NCBI RefSeq assembly: GCF_025398155.2
Contig: NZ_CP104562.2
Span: 5,642,001 to 5,706,000 of the forward strand
From: Roseateles amylovorans
GTDB lineage: Bacteria; Pseudomonadota; Gammaproteobacteria; Burkholderiales; Burkholderiaceae_C
DNA length: 64,000 bases
Direction of reading: 5' to 3'
In this document: positions 26,177 through 35,924 of the stretch, piece by piece
How positions within the stretch are numbered: position 1 is the first letter of the stretch
How the letters are laid out: every line of letters begins with the position of its first letter
Program-made: the position numbers and the translations under genes
The notes under the pieces: model-generated
What the model was told of the DNA's origin: nothing
The model's database searches: none
Seen by the model: only the letters and a program-made list of their open reading frames with translations

Positions 26177-28318
26177 ATGTCCACCCGCCCGACCCCACCC
26201 GACGCGCCCACCGAGCGCACCGGGCGACCTGCCGACGTCGCCACACCGGTGATGCCGGTGAATCCTGCGATTGCGGCGATCCGCACCCTCGCCCTCACCG
26301 GTCCGGCCGGCGCCGGCAAGACCTCGCTGGCCGAGGCCCTGCTGCTCAAGGCCGGCACGATCAAGACTGCCGGTGCGGTGGAGAAAGGCAATACGGTCAG
26401 CGACCACGACCCGCTCGAGAAACGGATGCAGCACTCGCTGCAGACCACGCTGATGCACATCGCGCATGGCGGCCTGCGCATCCATTTGCTGGACACGCCC
26501 GGCGCGCCGGACTTCATCGGACAGGCGCTGCCGGCGCTGGAAGCGGTGGAGACCGTGGCCGTGGTGATCAATGCGCAGGCCGGCATCGAGCTGATGGCCC
26601 AACGCATGATGGCCGCAGCCGCGCAACGTGGACTGACGCGCCTGATCATCGTCAACAAGATCGAGGCGCCCGGCGTGAACCTCGCTGCGCTGCTGGACCA
26701 ACTGCGTGAGACCTTCGGCCGCGAATGCCTGCCGCTGAATCTGCCCGCGGCCCAGGGCACGCGGGTGCAGGACTGCTTCTTCGGTTGCAGCGGGACCAGC
26801 GATTTCGGCTCGGTCGAGGCGGCGCATCGTGCCCTGGTCGAGCAGGTGGTGGAGGTCGATCCTGAGTTTGTCGATCGCTATCTGAACGACGGCGATGTCC
26901 CCGCCAGCGAACTGCATGCGCCGCTGGAGCAGGCCTTTCGCGAAGGCCATCTGATCCCGGTGTGCTTCGTGTCGACGAAATGCGGCGCGGGGATCGCCGA
27001 ACTGCTGGACGTCATCGAGAAGCTGCTGCCGAATCCGTATGAGGCGAATCCGCCGCAGTTCCTGAGGGGCGAAGGCGAGGCCGCGCAGCCGCTGCAGGTG
27101 GTGATGGATCCGGACCAGCATGTGGTGGCGCATGTGTTCAAGATCCAGTCGGATCCCTACCTCGGCAAACTGGCGATGGTTCGGGTCCATCAGGGCACGC
27201 TCCGCCGCCATGCGCAGCTCTACGTCGGCCATGCCCGCAAGCCGGTGCGTGTGGCGCATCTGTTCATGTTGCAGGGCAAGGAGCATGTCGACATCGAGCA
27301 GGCGCTGCCCGGCGACTTGTGCGCCTTGGCCAAGCTGGACGAACTGCACTTCGACGCGGTGCTGCACGATGCCCCCGAGGACGAGCATCTGCACCTCGCG
27401 CCGGTCACGCTGCCGACGCCGGTGCATGGACTCGCCCTGCGACCCACGCGCCATGGCGACGAACAGCGGCTGTGGGAGGTGCTGGCGCGCCTGGTGGAGG
27501 AGGATCCCTGCCTGCGCCTGGAACGTGGCGGCGATCAGGCCGGCATCGGGGCCCAGGGCGGCGAGACACTGATCTACGGCCTGGGCGAATTGCACCTGCG
27601 GGTGCTGCTGGATCGCCTGAGAGAGACCTACAAGTTCGATGTCCAGACCCAGCCGCCGCGCATCGGTTATCGAGAGACGATCTCCGCCGCCGCCGAGGGC
27701 CACCATCGCCACAAGAAACAGACCGGCGGCGCGGGTCAGTTCGGTGAGGTGTGGTTGCGCATCGAGCCCCTGGAGCGCGGCGCCGGATTCGAGTTTCGGG
27801 ATGAGGTGAAGGGCGGCACCGTGCCCAGCCAGTTCATGCCGGCGGTGGAAAAGGGCGTGCGTCAGGCGTTGGCGGCGGGCGTGGTGGCGGGCTATCCGCT
27901 GGTCGATCTGCGGGTGACGGTGTTCGACGGCAAGCACCATTCGGTGGACTCCAAGGAAGTCGCCTTCATCGCCGCCGGACGCAAGGCGCTGGTCGCGGCG
28001 GTCAGAGAGGCGCGTCCGCTGGTGCTGGAGCCCATCGTGCAGGTGGAGATCCATGCCCCGGAATCCGCCACCGGCGACATCACCGGTGATCTGGCTTCGC
28101 GGCGCGGCCAGGTCAGCGGCACCCGCAGCAGCGTGCCCGGACAGATCAGCGTGGAAGGACTGGTGCCCCTGGCCGAGCTCACCGCCTATCAGAACCGGCT
28201 CAATGCCATGACCAGCGGCCAGGGGCGCTACAGCATGGTGCTGTCCCATTACGAGGCGGTGCCGCCCAGCACGCAGGCACAGCTGTCGTCCAGCTATCAG
28301 CTCAAGGACGACGACTAG
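26177..28318 (+). CDS. EF-G-like GTPase (EF-G2 type)
   Basis: 713 residues with the EF-G domain order: G domain (~35-300), domain II, then III-V to the end (RVTVFDGKHHSVDSKEVAF). G1 is GPAGAGKTS, G3 is DTPG. Two positions differ from translational EF-G: the His after DTPG (catalytic in EF-G) is Ala (DTPGAPDF), and G4 reads NKIE in place of NKxD. These traits mark the EF-G-like FusA2 branch, whose role in translation is not settled. No ribosomal protein genes are nearby, unlike true fusA. Start at ATG 26177 after GAGAGGAGCG. Confidence 0.88.
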   Translation: MSTRPTPPDAPTERTGRPADVATPVMPVNPAIAAIRTLALTGPAGAGKTSLAEALLLKAGTIKTAGAVEKGNTVSDHDPLEKRMQHSLQTTLMHIAHGGLRIHLLDTPGAPDFIGQALPALEAVETVAVVINAQAGIELMAQRMMAAAAQRGLTRLIIVNKIEAPGVNLAALLDQLRETFGRECLPLNLPAAQGTRVQDCFFGCSGTSDFGSVEAAHRALVEQVVEVDPEFVDRYLNDGDVPASELHAPLEQAFREGHLIPVCFVSTKCGAGIAELLDVIEKLLPNPYEANPPQFLRGEGEAAQPLQVVMDPDQHVVAHVFKIQSDPYLGKLAMVRVHQGTLRRHAQLYVGHARKPVRVAHLFMLQGKEHVDIEQALPGDLCALAKLDELHFDAVLHDAPEDEHLHLAPVTLPTPVHGLALRPTRHGDEQRLWEVLARLVEEDPCLRLERGGDQAGIGAQGGETLIYGLGELHLRVLLDRLRETYKFDVQTQPPRIGYRETISAAAEGHHRHKKQTGGAGQFGEVWLRIEPLERGAGFEFRDEVKGGTVPSQFMPAVEKGVRQALAAGVVAGYPLVDLRVTVFDGKHHSVDSKEVAFIAAGRKALVAAVREARPLVLEPIVQVEIHAPESATGDITGDLASRRGQVSGTRSSVPGQISVEGLVPLAELTAYQNRLNAMTSGQGRYSMVLSHYEAVPPSTQAQLSSSYQLKDDD

Positions 28319-28496
28319 GCGAACGGTGGGCGGCGTGCCATGGCCATCGGGGCCGCCGTCGTTCCGGCCGGGGGATCCCGTGCGGGCGAGTCTCCGGTGG
28401 ACGACGCGTGGAAAGACGCGAGGGAAGACCCGGGGGGAGCGCGGCCGGTGGGCGCCGCCGAATCGCTCCGGATGAACGAAGCTTTATCATGGGGGC

Positions 28497-29087
28497 ATGT
28501 ATTCCGCCTCCCGCGACGTCGCGCAGATCCGATTGGACAACGCGATGCGCCTGTTCGAAGAGTTCGTTGCTGCCACCGTCAAGCATCCCGATGCCGCTGC
28601 CCTGCGTGGGCTGGAGCGGCGTTTTGCGGAGCGCTTGCAGATTCAACCCAGCTACTGGAGCCAGATCAAGAGCCGCTCCCGCCAGATCGGTGAGCGCCTG
28701 GCCCGCCAGTTCGAACAGCTGAGTCACAAGCCCATGGGCTGGATGGACCAGGCGCATGGCGTCTCGGCCGCTTCCACCATGACGCCGGGTGCAGTGCCCG
28801 GCGCGGCATCGGCCTCCACCATGGCGCCTTCGGCCGAGCCGCCCTCGCACCTGCCGCAGGACGAGGATGAGCGATTCATCGTCGGCCTGGTGCTGACCTA
28901 CTACCGACGCCATCCCCAGCGTGCACGCACCCGCTTGCTTGACCTGCTCGGCGAGGTGCTGACGCCCACGACGCCCGCCACCGCACCCGCACCAGTGGCC
29001 AAGGCTGCCCCCTCTCCCACCGCCCCCGTCGACGAGTGGCGCAAGCTGCAGCAGAGCATTGCGCCGCTGAAACCGAAGAAGCGCTGA
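28497..29087 (+). CDS. Hypothetical protein with helix-turn-helix-like N-terminus
   Basis: 196 residues. Residues ~35-75 (LRGLERRFAERLQIQPSYWSQIKSRSRQIG) look like a Cro/C1-type helix-turn-helix, with FAERLQIQ and SYWSQIKS as helix 2 and 3. The middle is a low-complexity Ala/Pro/Ser/Met linker, followed by a helical stretch (FIVGLVLTYYRRHPQRARTRLLDLL), another Pro/Ala linker and a basic end PLKPKKR. It is probably a DNA-binding regulator. No partner gene is adjacent. Confidence 0.7.
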   Translation: MYSASRDVAQIRLDNAMRLFEEFVAATVKHPDAAALRGLERRFAERLQIQPSYWSQIKSRSRQIGERLARQFEQLSHKPMGWMDQAHGVSAASTMTPGAVPGAASASTMAPSAEPPSHLPQDEDERFIVGLVLTYYRRHPQRARTRLLDLLGEVLTPTTPATAPAPVAKAAPSPTAPVDEWRKLQQSIAPLKPKKR

Positions 29088-29674
29088 GCGCTGATGAGTC
29101 ATTCCATTCATTCGGAATGGATGGCGACCGTGCAGTCACGCACCGGGGCCGCGACACGTCGACCTGCATCGCTCTGCGTGCCCTTGAGTGCCCCTGCGTC
29201 ACTCGCCTCGCAACAGCTCGCAACACGTCGCTTGATGCGCGCGTGACCGCTCCCGGATCTGTCACTGCACACACGGGGCCAGGTGTTGCCTGGCACGTCA
29301 CTGATCCAGGCGACGGCCATGACCGTGCCTGTGTAACGTCCTGCGTGGACATGTTGAAAACGCGCGGCGCCATGTCGCGCGTCCTGCCGGGACGACCCGC
29401 CACGGGGCCGCGATAAGCGCCTGTCCATGGGATTCGCGCCCCTGTTTCCTGGGGCGCACCCAATTGCCACTGACACCGAATGTTTCGCAGTACGGTGGTT
29501 GACGATCGCCCCAATTCGGACGAGCATGCCCCACATGGATTCACGACTCTGACAGCCGTGAATCGATGACAGGGAATCGCGGTGGCCATGCGTCCATCAG
29601 CGAGGTCCTGATGTGCTGAGGCTCGTGTGCTCGACGTTGACCTCGGCAGAAAAAACAGCAACGCGCGGTTGAGG

Positions 29675-29697
29675 GGCCAAGTCCATTGGCCTTTTTT
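29675..29697 (+). terminator. Intrinsic terminator or attenuator upstream of the cellulase genes
   Basis: GGCCAA-GTCCA-TTGGCC followed by six T. It lies 154 bases before the GH9 start and about 590 bases after the preceding gene, so it could be an attenuator in a long GH9 leader as well as a terminator. The rest of the gap 29088-29850 shows no gene; it contains several CTCGCAACA-like short repeats near 29210. Confidence 0.7.
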
Positions 29698-29850
29698 GGG
29701 CATCAACCTGACAGCGTTGTCTACAACGAGCACACCAAACGAGATTGATCGGGAAAGTCAGGCCAGGAGCTCCTTCAAAAGGAGCCCAGGCGAGCAGCCG
29801 CATGGATGTGTTGCGGCCGTCAGATCCATACCCAACCCGGAGACAACGGT

Positions 29851-32811
29851 ATGAGCAGATTGATTGATGGACGCCGACTGGGAGGGCGCTGGGCCGCCCC
29901 CCTGTTGGCACTGAGCCTGGCGGCTTGCGGAGGCGGAGAGACCGCACAGCAGAAAGCCAATCCGATGAGCGCCGACGCAGGCTCCAACGCGAACGCGCTG
30001 GCGGTGACGAAGGCCGCTGCGGCACCGGCGTACAACTACGCCGAGGCCTTGCAGAAGGCCATCCTCTTCTACGAGGCCCAGCAGTCCGGCAAGAAGCCCG
30101 ACTGGAACCGCGTGAGCTGGCGGGGCGATTCACGCCTGACCGACGGCAGCGACGTCGGTCTGGACTTGACCGGCGGCTGGTACGACGCAGGCGACCACGT
30201 CAAGTTCGGCTTCCCCGCCGCCTCGACCGCGACCCAGTTGGCCTGGGGCGCGCTGGAGTTCGAGGCGGGTCACAAGGACGCCGGCCAGCACGACGCCTTG
30301 CTGCGCAACCTGCGCTGGATCAACGACTACTTCATCAAGGCGCATCCGAGCGCCAACGTGTTCTACGGCCAGGTCGGCAACGGCAGCACCGACCACAGCT
30401 GGTGGGGTCCGGTGGAGGTCTATCCCAAAGAAGCGCCGGCCTACAAGATCGATGCGACCTGCGGCGGGTCCGACCTCGCCGGTGAGACCGCGGCCGCCAT
30501 GGCCGCCGCCTCCATGGTGTTCAAGTCCAGCGATCCGACCTATGCGGCGACGCTGCTGACCCATGCCCGACAGCTCTACACGCTGGCCGACACCAAGCGC
30601 CAGAAGTACGTCGAGTGCATCACCGATGCGCAGGGCTACTACAACTCGTGGTCGGGCTATTCCGACGAACTGGCCTGGGGCGCCATCTGGCTCTACCGCG
30701 CCACCGGCGAGGCCGCCTACCTGACCAAGGCCGAGAGCTTCGTCACGACCGGCGCCGGCGGCTTCGGCAGCGAAGGTCAGACGGCCTATCTGCCCTACAA
30801 GTGGACGCAGGACTGGGACAGCAAACACTACGGCAGCTACCTGCTGCTGGCACGCCTGACCGGCAAGCAGAAGTACAAGGACGCGATCGAGCGCAACCTG
30901 GCCTATTGGACGACCGGCACGCCCGAAGGCGAGCGCGTGACCTACACACCGGGCGGCCTGGCGTGGCTGTCGCAATGGGGCTCGCTGCGCTATGCGCTCA
31001 ATGAATCGTTCATCGCCCTGGCCTATGCCAAGGATGTGACCGATGCCACCAAGCAGCAGCGCTATCGCGACTTCGCGATGCAGCAGTTGAACTACGCGCT
31101 GGGCAGCAATCCGCGCCGCAGCAGCTACCTCATCGGCTTCGGCGCCAACTCGCCTCAGCATCCGCACCATCGCACCGCACACGGTTCCTGGTCCGACAGC
31201 CAAAGCTTGCCGACCAACCATCGGCACGTGCTCTACGGCGCCATGGTGGGCGGACCCAATGCCACCGACGGCTACACCGACTCGATCAACGACTACGTCT
31301 CCAACGAAGTCGCCATCGACTACAACGCCGCCGTCGTCGGCGTGCTCGCCGGTGCGCAGCAGCTGTTCCCGGGCAGCGTGCCCTTGGCCAACTTCCCGCA
31401 GGCAGAGGTGCCGACCGACGACCAGTACTTCGTCGAAGCGGCGCTCAACAGCACCGGCAACACCTACACCGAGGTGAAGGCGGTGGTGAACAACCGCAGC
31501 GGCTGGCCGGCCCGTGTGGCCGACAAGCTCAGCCTGCGCTACTACCTGGACCTCAGCGAGGTGATCGCTGCCGGCCGCAGCGCGGCGGACCTCAAGGTCA
31601 GTTCCAACTACAACGAGGGCGGCGTGGCCCGCGGCCTGGTGCGTTGCGGTGCGAGCAACCTCTACTACGTCACCGGCGATTTCAGCGGCACGAAGATCTA
31701 CCCCGGCGGCCAGTCGGCCTACAAGAAGGAGATCCAGATCCGCATCGCCGCGCCGGACGGCACGACCTACTGGAACCCGGCCAACGATCCGTCCTATGCG
31801 GGACTGGGCGCGCCCGGCACCGCGGCGGTCAAGGTGTCCAACATCACGCTCTATGACGACGGCCGCAAGGTCTGGGGCAACGAGCCGGCGGCCTGCGGCG
31901 GCGTGGCACTGCCCGTGCCCGCCACGCCCACCAGCCTCGCGGCGACGGCCGGCGTAGGCAGCATCAGCCTGAGCTGGGCGGCGTCCACCAACGCCACCGG
32001 CTACTCGCTGAAGCGCTCGACCAGCGGCACGGCCGGCAGCTTCGCGCTGGTGGCCTCGCCCGCCGGCACGAGCTATGTGGACAGTGGTCTGGCAGGCGGC
32101 ACCCGCTACTACTACACCGTCAGCGCCCGCAACGACTCCGGTGAGAGCGCGGCCAGCGACGCCGTCTGGGCCAGCACGCCCGTCGGCGCGCCCGCCTCGC
32201 CCGCGCCGACCGCCACCGCCGGCAATGCGAAGGTGACCCTCAACTGGCCCGCCGTGACCGGTGCCGCCAGCTATGAGGTTTCGCGCGCCACCAGCGCCAC
32301 CGGCGGCTACACCGCACTGGCCAGCGGCCTGACCGCGTTGACCTACGCCGACAGCGGCCTCACCAACGGCAGCACCTACTTCTACAAGGTGGGCGCCCGC
32401 AACACGGCCGGGGTCACGTTGTCCGACCCGGTCTCGGCCACGCCCAGCGCAGGTGGTGGTGGTGGTGGTGGCGGTGGTGGCACCACCAACTGCACCCTGA
32501 CGCTCGACACCACGAGCGACTGGGGCAGCGGGCAGGTGCTGCGCGTGCTGCTCAGCAATGCGGGAACGACGCCCATCACCAACTGGGGGCTGAGCTTCAC
32601 CGAGAGCAACACCATCACCATCGCCAACAGCTGGAGCGGCACCTTCGCCGTCACCGGCAACAAGGTGACCTTCGCCCCGGCCAGCTGGAACAGCACCGTG
32701 CAGGCCGGCGCCAGCATTGATGCTGGCATGCAGTTGGGCTACAGCGGGGCCAAGCCCACGCCCAGCGCCGTCGTGATGACCGGCGCGAGCTGCACCGTCG
32801 TCGTCAAGTAA
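29851..32811 (+). CDS. Modular GH9 cellulase (lipoprotein), GH9-CBM3c-FN3-FN3-CBM2
   Basis: 986 residues; ATG 29851 with GGAG upstream. A lipobox (LSLAAC, Cys28) suggests outer-membrane anchoring. The GH9 module (~50-505) carries GGWYDAGDHVKFGFP with the catalytic aspartates and NDYVSNEVAIDYNAAVVG with the acid Glu. A CBM3c-like module (~525-685) directly follows, typical of processive GH9 endoglucanases. Then two FN3 domains (~688-868), a ten-glycine linker, and a family 2 cellulose-binding module (~880-985, TSDWGSGQ...NSWSGTF). It should cut internal beta-1,4-glucan bonds and act with the GH48 enzyme 88 bases downstream. Confidence 0.93.
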   Translation: MSRLIDGRRLGGRWAAPLLALSLAACGGGETAQQKANPMSADAGSNANALAVTKAAAAPAYNYAEALQKAILFYEAQQSGKKPDWNRVSWRGDSRLTDGSDVGLDLTGGWYDAGDHVKFGFPAASTATQLAWGALEFEAGHKDAGQHDALLRNLRWINDYFIKAHPSANVFYGQVGNGSTDHSWWGPVEVYPKEAPAYKIDATCGGSDLAGETAAAMAAASMVFKSSDPTYAATLLTHARQLYTLADTKRQKYVECITDAQGYYNSWSGYSDELAWGAIWLYRATGEAAYLTKAESFVTTGAGGFGSEGQTAYLPYKWTQDWDSKHYGSYLLLARLTGKQKYKDAIERNLAYWTTGTPEGERVTYTPGGLAWLSQWGSLRYALNESFIALAYAKDVTDATKQQRYRDFAMQQLNYALGSNPRRSSYLIGFGANSPQHPHHRTAHGSWSDSQSLPTNHRHVLYGAMVGGPNATDGYTDSINDYVSNEVAIDYNAAVVGVLAGAQQLFPGSVPLANFPQAEVPTDDQYFVEAALNSTGNTYTEVKAVVNNRSGWPARVADKLSLRYYLDLSEVIAAGRSAADLKVSSNYNEGGVARGLVRCGASNLYYVTGDFSGTKIYPGGQSAYKKEIQIRIAAPDGTTYWNPANDPSYAGLGAPGTAAVKVSNITLYDDGRKVWGNEPAACGGVALPVPATPTSLAATAGVGSISLSWAASTNATGYSLKRSTSGTAGSFALVASPAGTSYVDSGLAGGTRYYYTVSARNDSGESAASDAVWASTPVGAPASPAPTATAGNAKVTLNWPAVTGAASYEVSRATSATGGYTALASGLTALTYADSGLTNGSTYFYKVGARNTAGVTLSDPVSATPSAGGGGGGGGGGTTNCTLTLDTTSDWGSGQVLRVLLSNAGTTPITNWGLSFTESNTITIANSWSGTFAVTGNKVTFAPASWNSTVQAGASIDAGMQLGYSGAKPTPSAVVMTGASCTVVVK

Positions 32812-32834
32812 CCCATTTTTCGATCGCCCCTGAA

Positions 32835-32884
32835 GCCCGCCATTGGTGCGGGCCGGGGGTTACTCACGCCCGCATTTTTGCGGG
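32835..32884 (+). promoter_or_regulatory. Two hairpins in the GH9-GH48 intergenic RNA
   Basis: GCCCGC-CATTGGT-GCGGGC (32835-32853) and CCCGCA-TTTT-TGCGGG (32869-32884) lie just before the GH48 ribosome site (GGAGAAG). Neither ends in a T run, so processing, stabilisation or tuning of GH48 translation is likelier than termination. Confidence 0.55.
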
Positions 32885-32899
32885 TCACCGGAGAAGCCC

Positions 32900-35869
32900 A
32901 TGTCTCGTTTCCCTCGCAAGGCCGCACTGGCCGTGTTGCTGGCCTGCGCGTTCGGCGCTCATGCCCAGACCGATTACAACCAGCGGTTCCTGACCCAATA
33001 CAACAAGATCAAAAACCCCGCCAACGGCTATTTCAGCGCCGAAGGCGTGCCCTATCACTCGGTCGAGACGCTGATCGTGGAAGCGCCCGACCACGGCCAC
33101 GAAACCACCTCCGAGGCCTATAGCTTCTGGCTCTGGATGGAGGCCCAGTACGGCCGCGTCACCGGCGATTGGGGTCCGCTGAACGCCGCCTGGGCCAACA
33201 TGGAGAAGTACATCATTCCCGGCACGCGGGATCAGCCCACCAACAGCTTCTACAACGCCAACAAGCCGGCGTCGTATGCGGGCGAGTACGCGCTGCCCAA
33301 GAACTATCCGTCGCCGCTGGAGTTCAGCACGCCGGTCGGTCAGGATCCCATCGGCAACGAACTGGCGTCCACCTACGGCAGCCGCGACATCTACGGGATG
33401 CACTGGCTGATCGACGTGGACAACTGGTACGGCTACGGCTTCTGCGGTGACGGCGTCACCAAGCCGGCCTACATCAACACCTTCCAGCGCGGCGCACAGG
33501 AATCGGTGTGGGAGACCGTGCCCCACCCCTCGTGCGAGACCTTCAAGTGGGGACGCACCGGCAACAACCAGGGGTTCTTGAGCCTGTTCACCGGCGACTC
33601 CAACTACGCCAAGCAATGGCGCTACACCAACGCACCGGATGCGGACGGTCGCGCCATCCAGGCGATCTACTGGGCCAACATCTGGGCCACCGAACAGGGC
33701 AAGGGCGCCGCCGTGGCCGACCTGGTGAAGAAGGCCGCCAAGATGGGCGACTTCCTGCGCTATGCGATGTTCGACAAGTACTTCAAGCGCATCGGCAACT
33801 GCGTGGGCGCGACGACCTGCCCGGGCGGCAGCGGCGCGGCCGACAGCAACGGCCTGCGCGACAACCAGCATTACCTGATGTCCTGGTACTACGCCTGGGG
33901 CGGCGCGGTGGACGCATCCGCCGGATGGGCATGGCGCATCAGCTCCTCGCACAACCACTTCGGTTATCAGAACCCGATGGTCGCCTGGACGCTGTCCACC
34001 CAGGCCGCCTTCAAGCCGCTGTCCCCGTCGGCCGCCGGCGATTGGGGCAAGAGCTTCAAGCGGCAGATGGAGTTCTACCGCTTCCTGCAGTCCGCCGATG
34101 GCGCGATTGCAGGCGGTGCGACCAACAGCTGGAACGGCAACCATGAACAGCCGCCGGCCGGCACGCCGACCTTCTACGGCATGTTCTATGACGAGGCCCC
34201 GGTCTATCACGACCCGGCCTCCAACACCTGGTTCGGCTTCCAGGTCTGGTCCATGCAGCGTGTGGCCGAGCTGTACTACGTGAGCAACGATGCGCAGGCC
34301 AAGGCGCTTCTGGACAAGTGGGTGCCGTGGGCACTGGCCAACACCCGACTGCTGGCCGATGGCTCCTACGAGATCCCGAACACGCTGCAGTGGTCGGGCA
34401 AGCCTGATACCTGGAATCCGGCCAACCCCGGCGCCAATGCCAACCTGCGGGTGAAGGTGACCGAGTTCACCAACGACGTCGGCGTGGCTGCGGCCTATGC
34501 GCGCACGCTGAGCTACTACGCCGCGAAGGCCGGCAACACGGCGGCCAAGACGACCGCCCGCGAGCTCCTGGACCGCATGTGGGCCAAGTACCAGGACACC
34601 AAGGGCGTGGCTGTGGCCGAGAAGCGCAAGGACTACCTGCGCTTCGACGACACCTACAACGCCGCCACGGGCGACGGCGTCTATGTGCCGTCCGGCTGGA
34701 CCGGCACCAATGCGCAAGGCGCGGTCATTGATTCCAATGCCACCTTCCTGAGCATCCGTCCCAAGTACAAGCAGGATCCGGACTTCGCCAAGCTCAGCGC
34801 CTACCTCGCCGGTGGCGCCGAGCCCAGCTGGACCTACCACCGCTTCTGGGCGCAGGCCGACATCGCGCTGGCACAGGCGGACTATGGCCGCCTCTTCCCG
34901 AACACCGGGCCGGCGATCGCGGTCTCCTCCACTGCGTTGACCGTGCCGGAAGGCGCTTCGGCGAGCTTCCGTGTCGCGTTGTCCGAGAAGCCTGCAGCGA
35001 ACGTGACCGTGGCCCTGGCCAAGACGGCCGGCGGCGATGCGGATCTCACGACGGCCACCACCTCGCTGGTCTTCACGCCGACCACCTACGCCACGGCACA
35101 GAACGTGACCGTGGCGGCGGCGCGGGATGCCGACGCGATCAACGGCACCGCCACGTTCACCCTCAGCGCCACCGGCCTGACCGGCGCCACCGTGGTCGCC
35201 ACCGAGAGGGACTCGGACGTCGTGGTGCCGGTGGTGCTGGTGGTGTCCGCCACGGCCGTCTCGGTGCCTGAAACCGGCAGCCAGAGCTTCACTGTGAAAC
35301 TGGCGTCGGCGCCCACGGGCAATGTGGCCGTCACGGTCGCGCGCTCGGCGGGCGACACCGACATCGCGGTCTCCTCCGGTGCCAGCCTGGTGTTCACGCC
35401 GGCGAACTGGAACACGGCGCAAACCGTGACCCTCGCGGCGGCCAAGGACGCCGACTCGGCCAACGGCGTGGCCACGGTCAGCATCAGCGCGGCCAATGCG
35501 GCCACGCGGACCGTGGCAGCCACCGAGGTGGACAACGACGTGAAGAGCTGCGCCGTGGTGGTCGACACCACCAATGACTGGGGCAGCGGCCAGGTGCCCA
35601 GCATCAAGCTGAGCAACCTGGGCACGACGCCGCTGTCGGGCTGGTCGCTCAGCTTCACCGAAAGCAACGCGTTCACGTTGACCAACTCGTGGAGCGGGAC
35701 CTTCTCGGTCAATGGACGCACCGTCACCATCACGCCGGCCGCGTGGAACGGGACGATCGCACCCAACAGCTCGGTGGAGCTGGGCATGCAGCTGAGCTAC
35801 TCGGGGGCCAAGCCTGTGCCCACCAACGTCAGCTGGGCCAACCGGACCTGCGACATCACGGTGAAGTAA
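32900..35869 (+). CDS. GH48 reducing-end cellobiohydrolase with CBM2
   Basis: 989 residues; ATG 32900 after GGAGAAG. Sec signal peptide (residues 1-22, ending AHA). The GH48 module (~23-660) has EAPDHGHETTSEAYSFWLWM with the proposed acid Glu, then GMHWLIDVDNWYGYGF and HQLSS-like aromatic tunnel stretches. Two Calx-beta-like immunoglobulin repeats (~667-870; SVPETGSQSFTVKLASAP pattern) link to a CBM2 (~889-989). GH48 enzymes are processive cellobiohydrolases, mostly of Firmicutes and Actinobacteria and uncommon in Proteobacteria. The CBM2 closely matches that of the GH9 gene. Expected to be secreted. Confidence 0.93.
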   Translation: MSRFPRKAALAVLLACAFGAHAQTDYNQRFLTQYNKIKNPANGYFSAEGVPYHSVETLIVEAPDHGHETTSEAYSFWLWMEAQYGRVTGDWGPLNAAWANMEKYIIPGTRDQPTNSFYNANKPASYAGEYALPKNYPSPLEFSTPVGQDPIGNELASTYGSRDIYGMHWLIDVDNWYGYGFCGDGVTKPAYINTFQRGAQESVWETVPHPSCETFKWGRTGNNQGFLSLFTGDSNYAKQWRYTNAPDADGRAIQAIYWANIWATEQGKGAAVADLVKKAAKMGDFLRYAMFDKYFKRIGNCVGATTCPGGSGAADSNGLRDNQHYLMSWYYAWGGAVDASAGWAWRISSSHNHFGYQNPMVAWTLSTQAAFKPLSPSAAGDWGKSFKRQMEFYRFLQSADGAIAGGATNSWNGNHEQPPAGTPTFYGMFYDEAPVYHDPASNTWFGFQVWSMQRVAELYYVSNDAQAKALLDKWVPWALANTRLLADGSYEIPNTLQWSGKPDTWNPANPGANANLRVKVTEFTNDVGVAAAYARTLSYYAAKAGNTAAKTTARELLDRMWAKYQDTKGVAVAEKRKDYLRFDDTYNAATGDGVYVPSGWTGTNAQGAVIDSNATFLSIRPKYKQDPDFAKLSAYLAGGAEPSWTYHRFWAQADIALAQADYGRLFPNTGPAIAVSSTALTVPEGASASFRVALSEKPAANVTVALAKTAGGDADLTTATTSLVFTPTTYATAQNVTVAAARDADAINGTATFTLSATGLTGATVVATERDSDVVVPVVLVVSATAVSVPETGSQSFTVKLASAPTGNVAVTVARSAGDTDIAVSSGASLVFTPANWNTAQTVTLAAAKDADSANGVATVSISAANAATRTVAATEVDNDVKSCAVVVDTTNDWGSGQVPSIKLSNLGTTPLSGWSLSFTESNAFTLTNSWSGTFSVNGRTVTITPAAWNGTIAPNSSVELGMQLSYSGAKPVPTNVSWANRTCDITVK

Positions 35870-35924
35870 GCCGACTGCCGGGGCGGCGCGTGCGTCGCCC
35901 CGGTCCTCCTTCAAGGCGACTGCC

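Noticed and set aside
24740..28249. A 1169-codon minus-strand open frame running from the sugar dehydrogenase through the EF-G-like gene
   Set aside because: Upstream of 26014 it is the antisense shadow of the plus-strand EF-G-like gene; high GC keeps it free of stops. Only the 24740-25999 part codes for the dehydrogenase.
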